A model generated the notes under the pieces. The model did no database searches. It was not told the origin of the DNA and saw nothing but the letters and a program-made list of their open reading frames with translations. Made by a program: the position numbers and the translations under genes. A stretch of DNA of 34,445 nt, from positions 1 through 34,445 of the forward strand of contig CANLAV010000008.1 in NCBI GenBank assembly GCA_947487905.1. The letters run 5' to 3'. Below, in pieces: positions 32,186 to 34,445 of this stretch. The stretch's first letter is position 1. Each line of letters opens with the position of its first letter. The stretch is from Bacteroidota bacterium. GTDB lineage: Bacteria > Bacteroidota > Bacteroidia > B-17B0 > Aurantibacillaceae.

Positions 32186-34237
32186 ATGAAAAAAATTTCT
32201 ACCATTACATTAGGGTGTTTATTTGCAATAACTTCCTTAAAGGCTCAAACTTTTTTTGATACTTTTGAAACTTATACAGTAACAACTCCCTTATTAGGTG
32301 TGCAATCACCAAACTGGAGAACTTGGTCATCAACTGTTGGAGGTGGTGCAGAAGATGTTGCTGTAACAACTACAGATAATCATACATCCGCTGGTTCAAA
32401 ATCAATTTATTTTTCTTCAACCTCAGCCACTGGTGGACCAGCAGATGTTGTGCTACCTTTTACAACTGGTGCTCCATTAAGTACTGGCCAATTTACATTC
32501 ACCAGTTGGTTTAAAATTCCAACGGGTAAAAATGGGTATTTTAATTTTCAAGGTAATGCAACAATGGGTAATCTATATACCTTAGATTGTTTTATGACCT
32601 CAACAGGAGCTGTTAATATTCAAAATTCTGGATCTATTGTAGCTACAGGTACACATCCATTTGGTGCTTGGTTTGAATTAACAATAAAAGCCAACTTAAA
32701 TACCAATACTTGGGAATTATTAGTAAATGGCGTTTCACAAAGTGTTTGGTCGAATACTGCCAATCAAATTTGGGGAATTGATCTTTACCCAAATGATGCT
32801 AGTTCCAGCTATTGGGTGGATGATGTGAGTTACAATGTTGCTCCATACACATTACCAGCATTAAACGGCGCATTAAATTTAATTGGAGTTTCAAATGGTT
32901 TAGTAGGCCAAACAAGAAATCCGTCCATTACATTAAGAAATTTAGGAGTTGGTGCTATTAATTCTTGCACGTTGGCAATCTCTCGTAATGGAGGAACTCC
33001 AGTTATTCAGCCAGTTACTGGACTAACATTAGCCTCTTTGAGTTCAACGGTAATTAACATTGCAACACCATTTACATTAACGGCTGGTCCAAATGTATTT
33101 ACTGCAACCGTAACAAATGTAAATGGATTAGGTGTTGATGGTGATAACTCAGATAATATCATTAGTAAAACCATTACACCAGTAACTGCAGCATTAGGAA
33201 AAGTAGTTGTTGCAGAAGAAGGAACTGGAACATGGTGCCAATGGTGTCCAAGAGGAGCTGTCTTTATGGATGCGATGGATACTAAGTATGCAGGATATTT
33301 TGCTCCCATTGCGGTTCACAATGCTGATCCAATGGTTGTAACCGCTTATGATGCAGCAATTGGAACTTTAATTACAGGTTATCCCAGCGCATTAGTAGAT
33401 AGGTTACCAAAAATTGATCCAAGTGGACTTGAAACTGATTTTTTAACGCGTATCGTAGTTGCACCAAAAGCGTTTATCGTGAATGGAGCTACTTACAATT
33501 CAAGTACTCGCGTATTAAATGTATCTGTTAAAAGTACCATTCAAACAGCCATTACTGGTAATTATAAAGTAGCATGCGTATTAACTGAAGACAGTGTGAA
33601 AGGAACAGGAAGTACCTACAACCAATCTAACGCATACGCAGGCGGTGGTGCAGGCGTAATGGGTGGTTATGAATTATTAGCTAATCCAGTACCAGCCGCA
33701 CTAATGAAATACGATCATGTAGCGCGTTTTATCCTTCCTAATTTTGGTGGGTTTGCAGCTACTGGTGCAAGTGCAGCAGTTGGTGCTATTTTCACACATA
33801 CATTCACATTTACTTTGCCTGCAAACTTCAATAGTTCAAAAATTCATATTGTTGGTTTATTTATTGATCCAACAGGCAAAATTGACAATGCAGGAACTTC
33901 TACTATTGCTCAAGCTGTTTCAAATGGTTTTGTAAATGGCCCTGCTGGATTTGATGTTGGTGTAGCAGAAACACCTTTTGCTCCAGATGCTCAAGTGCGT
34001 GTCTTCCCTAATCCAACTATCAATCATTCATCTATTAATTTAAATCTTACTAAATCTTCAAACGTAAAAGTTTCTATATATTCGGTAAATGGTGTATTAG
34101 TTGGAAGTAAAGAATATGGTGAGTTAAATGGTCAATTAACGTTGCCAGTTGATTTAACAGCATTTAGTGCAGGAATGTATATGGTAAATGTTACAATTGA
34201 TGGTAATACAACTTTACACAAATTAATTAAAGAATAA
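32186..34237 (+). CDS. Omp28-related, thioredoxin-like surface protein with T9SS sorting domain
   Basis: The protein has 683 residues. Signal peptide (ISTITLGCLFAITSLKAQ), then a jelly-roll/LamG-like domain (~25-225: SAGSKSIYFSS, GQFTFTSWFKIPTG, WELLVNGVSQSVW, YWVDDVSY). A beta-rich Ig-like domain (~225-335) follows, and then an Omp28 domain from about residue 337. Omp28 shows VVVAEEGTGTWCQWCPRG with Cys351 and Cys354 (CxxC) and a downstream AHNADPM and GYPSALVDR. The end is a type A T9SS sorting domain (VRVFPNPTINHSSINL … AGMYMVNVTIDGNTTLHKLIKE). Omp28 of Porphyromonas is a surface protein; a disulfide or redox function is suggested by CxxC but not shown. A strong terminator follows. Confidence 0.9.
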   Translation: MKKISTITLGCLFAITSLKAQTFFDTFETYTVTTPLLGVQSPNWRTWSSTVGGGAEDVAVTTTDNHTSAGSKSIYFSSTSATGGPADVVLPFTTGAPLSTGQFTFTSWFKIPTGKNGYFNFQGNATMGNLYTLDCFMTSTGAVNIQNSGSIVATGTHPFGAWFELTIKANLNTNTWELLVNGVSQSVWSNTANQIWGIDLYPNDASSSYWVDDVSYNVAPYTLPALNGALNLIGVSNGLVGQTRNPSITLRNLGVGAINSCTLAISRNGGTPVIQPVTGLTLASLSSTVINIATPFTLTAGPNVFTATVTNVNGLGVDGDNSDNIISKTITPVTAALGKVVVAEEGTGTWCQWCPRGAVFMDAMDTKYAGYFAPIAVHNADPMVVTAYDAAIGTLITGYPSALVDRLPKIDPSGLETDFLTRIVVAPKAFIVNGATYNSSTRVLNVSVKSTIQTAITGNYKVACVLTEDSVKGTGSTYNQSNAYAGGGAGVMGGYELLANPVPAALMKYDHVARFILPNFGGFAATGASAAVGAIFTHTFTFTLPANFNSSKIHIVGLFIDPTGKIDNAGTSTIAQAVSNGFVNGPAGFDVGVAETPFAPDAQVRVFPNPTINHSSINLNLTKSSNVKVSIYSVNGVLVGSKEYGELNGQLTLPVDLTAFSAGMYMVNVTIDGNTTLHKLIKE

Positions 34238-34260
34238 GATTTGATTCTTATCAAAACTAA

Positions 34261-34291
34261 AAAGCCCTACTCAATGAGTAGGGCTTTTTTT
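34261..34291. terminator. Bidirectional terminator between the Omp28-like gene and hisS
   Basis: AAAGCCCTACTC (34261-34272) pairs perfectly with GAGTAGGGCTTT (34276-34287) around AAT, with T after it and A before it. It separates two convergent genes. Confidence 0.92.
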
Positions 34292-34304
34292 ATCTTGCTT
34301 TTTT

Positions 34305-34445
34305 TTACTTCAACAACTCAATTAACTTCTCTAACGTAACTTCTTCTTTATGACCCGTTTGAATATTTTTTAAAGTTAATTTAACTGTTCCGTTTTCATT
34401 CACATCCGTGGATAAAACAAAAGGAATTTGTTTTTTCTCTGCATA
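34305..34445 (-). CDS. hisS: Histidyl-tRNA synthetase, C-terminal fragment (5' end outside window)
   Basis: The reverse strand is open from the window edge to the TAA at 34305-34307 and gives 46 residues: YAEKKQIPFVLSTDVNENG, then TVKLTLKNIQTGHKEEVTLEKL and IELLK. This looks like the end of the class IIa anticodon-binding domain in bacterial HisRS ('YA..K.IP.V…E…G.V.LK.M.TGEQ..V…L…L'). The ORF track omits it because no start is present. The catalytic domain is outside the window, so confusion with another class IIa synthetase (ProRS, ThrRS) is possible but less likely. Confidence 0.72.
   Translation of the reverse strand, partial: YAEKKQIPFVLSTDVNENGTVKLTLKNIQTGHKEEVTLEKLIELLK

Noticed and set aside
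33007-33935. Short ORFs overlapping the Omp28-like gene (33007-33309 minus, 33744-33935 plus)
   Set aside because: Shadow frames of a long coding region with low-complexity translations.
1-34445. CRISPR arrays, tRNA or rRNA genes, insertion sequences with transposase, antiviral defence islands
   Set aside because: No regularly spaced short repeats, no cloverleaf or rRNA-like sequence recognised, and no transposase, integrase or defence-gene motifs in any frame I read.

Overview
The window looks like chromosomal DNA from a low-GC member of the Bacteroidota. The evidence is several genes with C-terminal type IX secretion (T9SS) sorting domains, the T9SS regulator PorX, GWxTD, DUF4249, DUF2490 and MuiA-type proteins, TonB-dependent receptors with carboxypeptidase-like plug extensions, A-rich leaders without Shine-Dalgarno sequences, and TAnnTTTG-like -7 boxes. 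I see no phage genes, plasmid genes, CRISPR array, rRNA or tRNA. A finer taxonomic placement is not possible from reading alone.

Layout. 1-900: the end of a probable VWA-domain protein and a small exported protein. 917-2896 (minus): a GWxTD protein and an exported TPR-like protein. 3094-6288: a large M1 metallopeptidase with a C-terminal outer-membrane-barrel region. 6436-7911: a flavoprotein of the dihydrolipoamide dehydrogenase family that lacks the redox disulfide. 7920-13779 (minus): DUF2461, a membrane-anchored TPR protein, a heme-type TonB receptor, a small membrane protein ending in PPPNLL, and a secreted esterase with a T9SS tail. 13882-16152: a malic enzyme/phosphotransacetylase fusion. 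16407-20462: a probable uptake operon of TonB receptor, DUF4249 lipoprotein and DUF2490 protein. 20463-22185: a patchwork of palindromic and repeated DNA around a T9SS cargo gene, with a 5'-truncated GIY-YIG nuclease remnant and an inverted pair of REP-like hairpins. 22186-26766 (minus): MuiA-like protein, a tandem ~249-bp repeat, porX and rsmE. 26874-32044: acpH, a 2Fe-2S ferredoxin, a LolA-like protein, a giant Asp-box propeller protein and a VF530 protein. 32186-34237: an Omp28-like T9SS cargo. 34305-end (minus): the 3' end of a probable hisS.

How the genes relate. Most of the window concerns the cell envelope: surface cargo carrying T9SS tails (the 12640, 20871 and 32186 genes), the signalling protein that controls that system in other Bacteroidota (PorX), outer-membrane importers and surface hydrolases. 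Housekeeping genes (maeB, rsmE, acpH, ferredoxin, hisS) are interspersed. Genes are separated by strong intrinsic terminators, which makes transcription units fairly clear.

The most unusual material is non-coding: the GIY-YIG remnant next to a REPIN-like inverted hairpin pair, the tandem 249-bp repeat between porX and muiA, and the palindrome plus duplicated DUF4249 gene tail at 20.5 kb. All three look like members of dispersed repeat families. Confirming that needs a whole-genome search, which I could not run.
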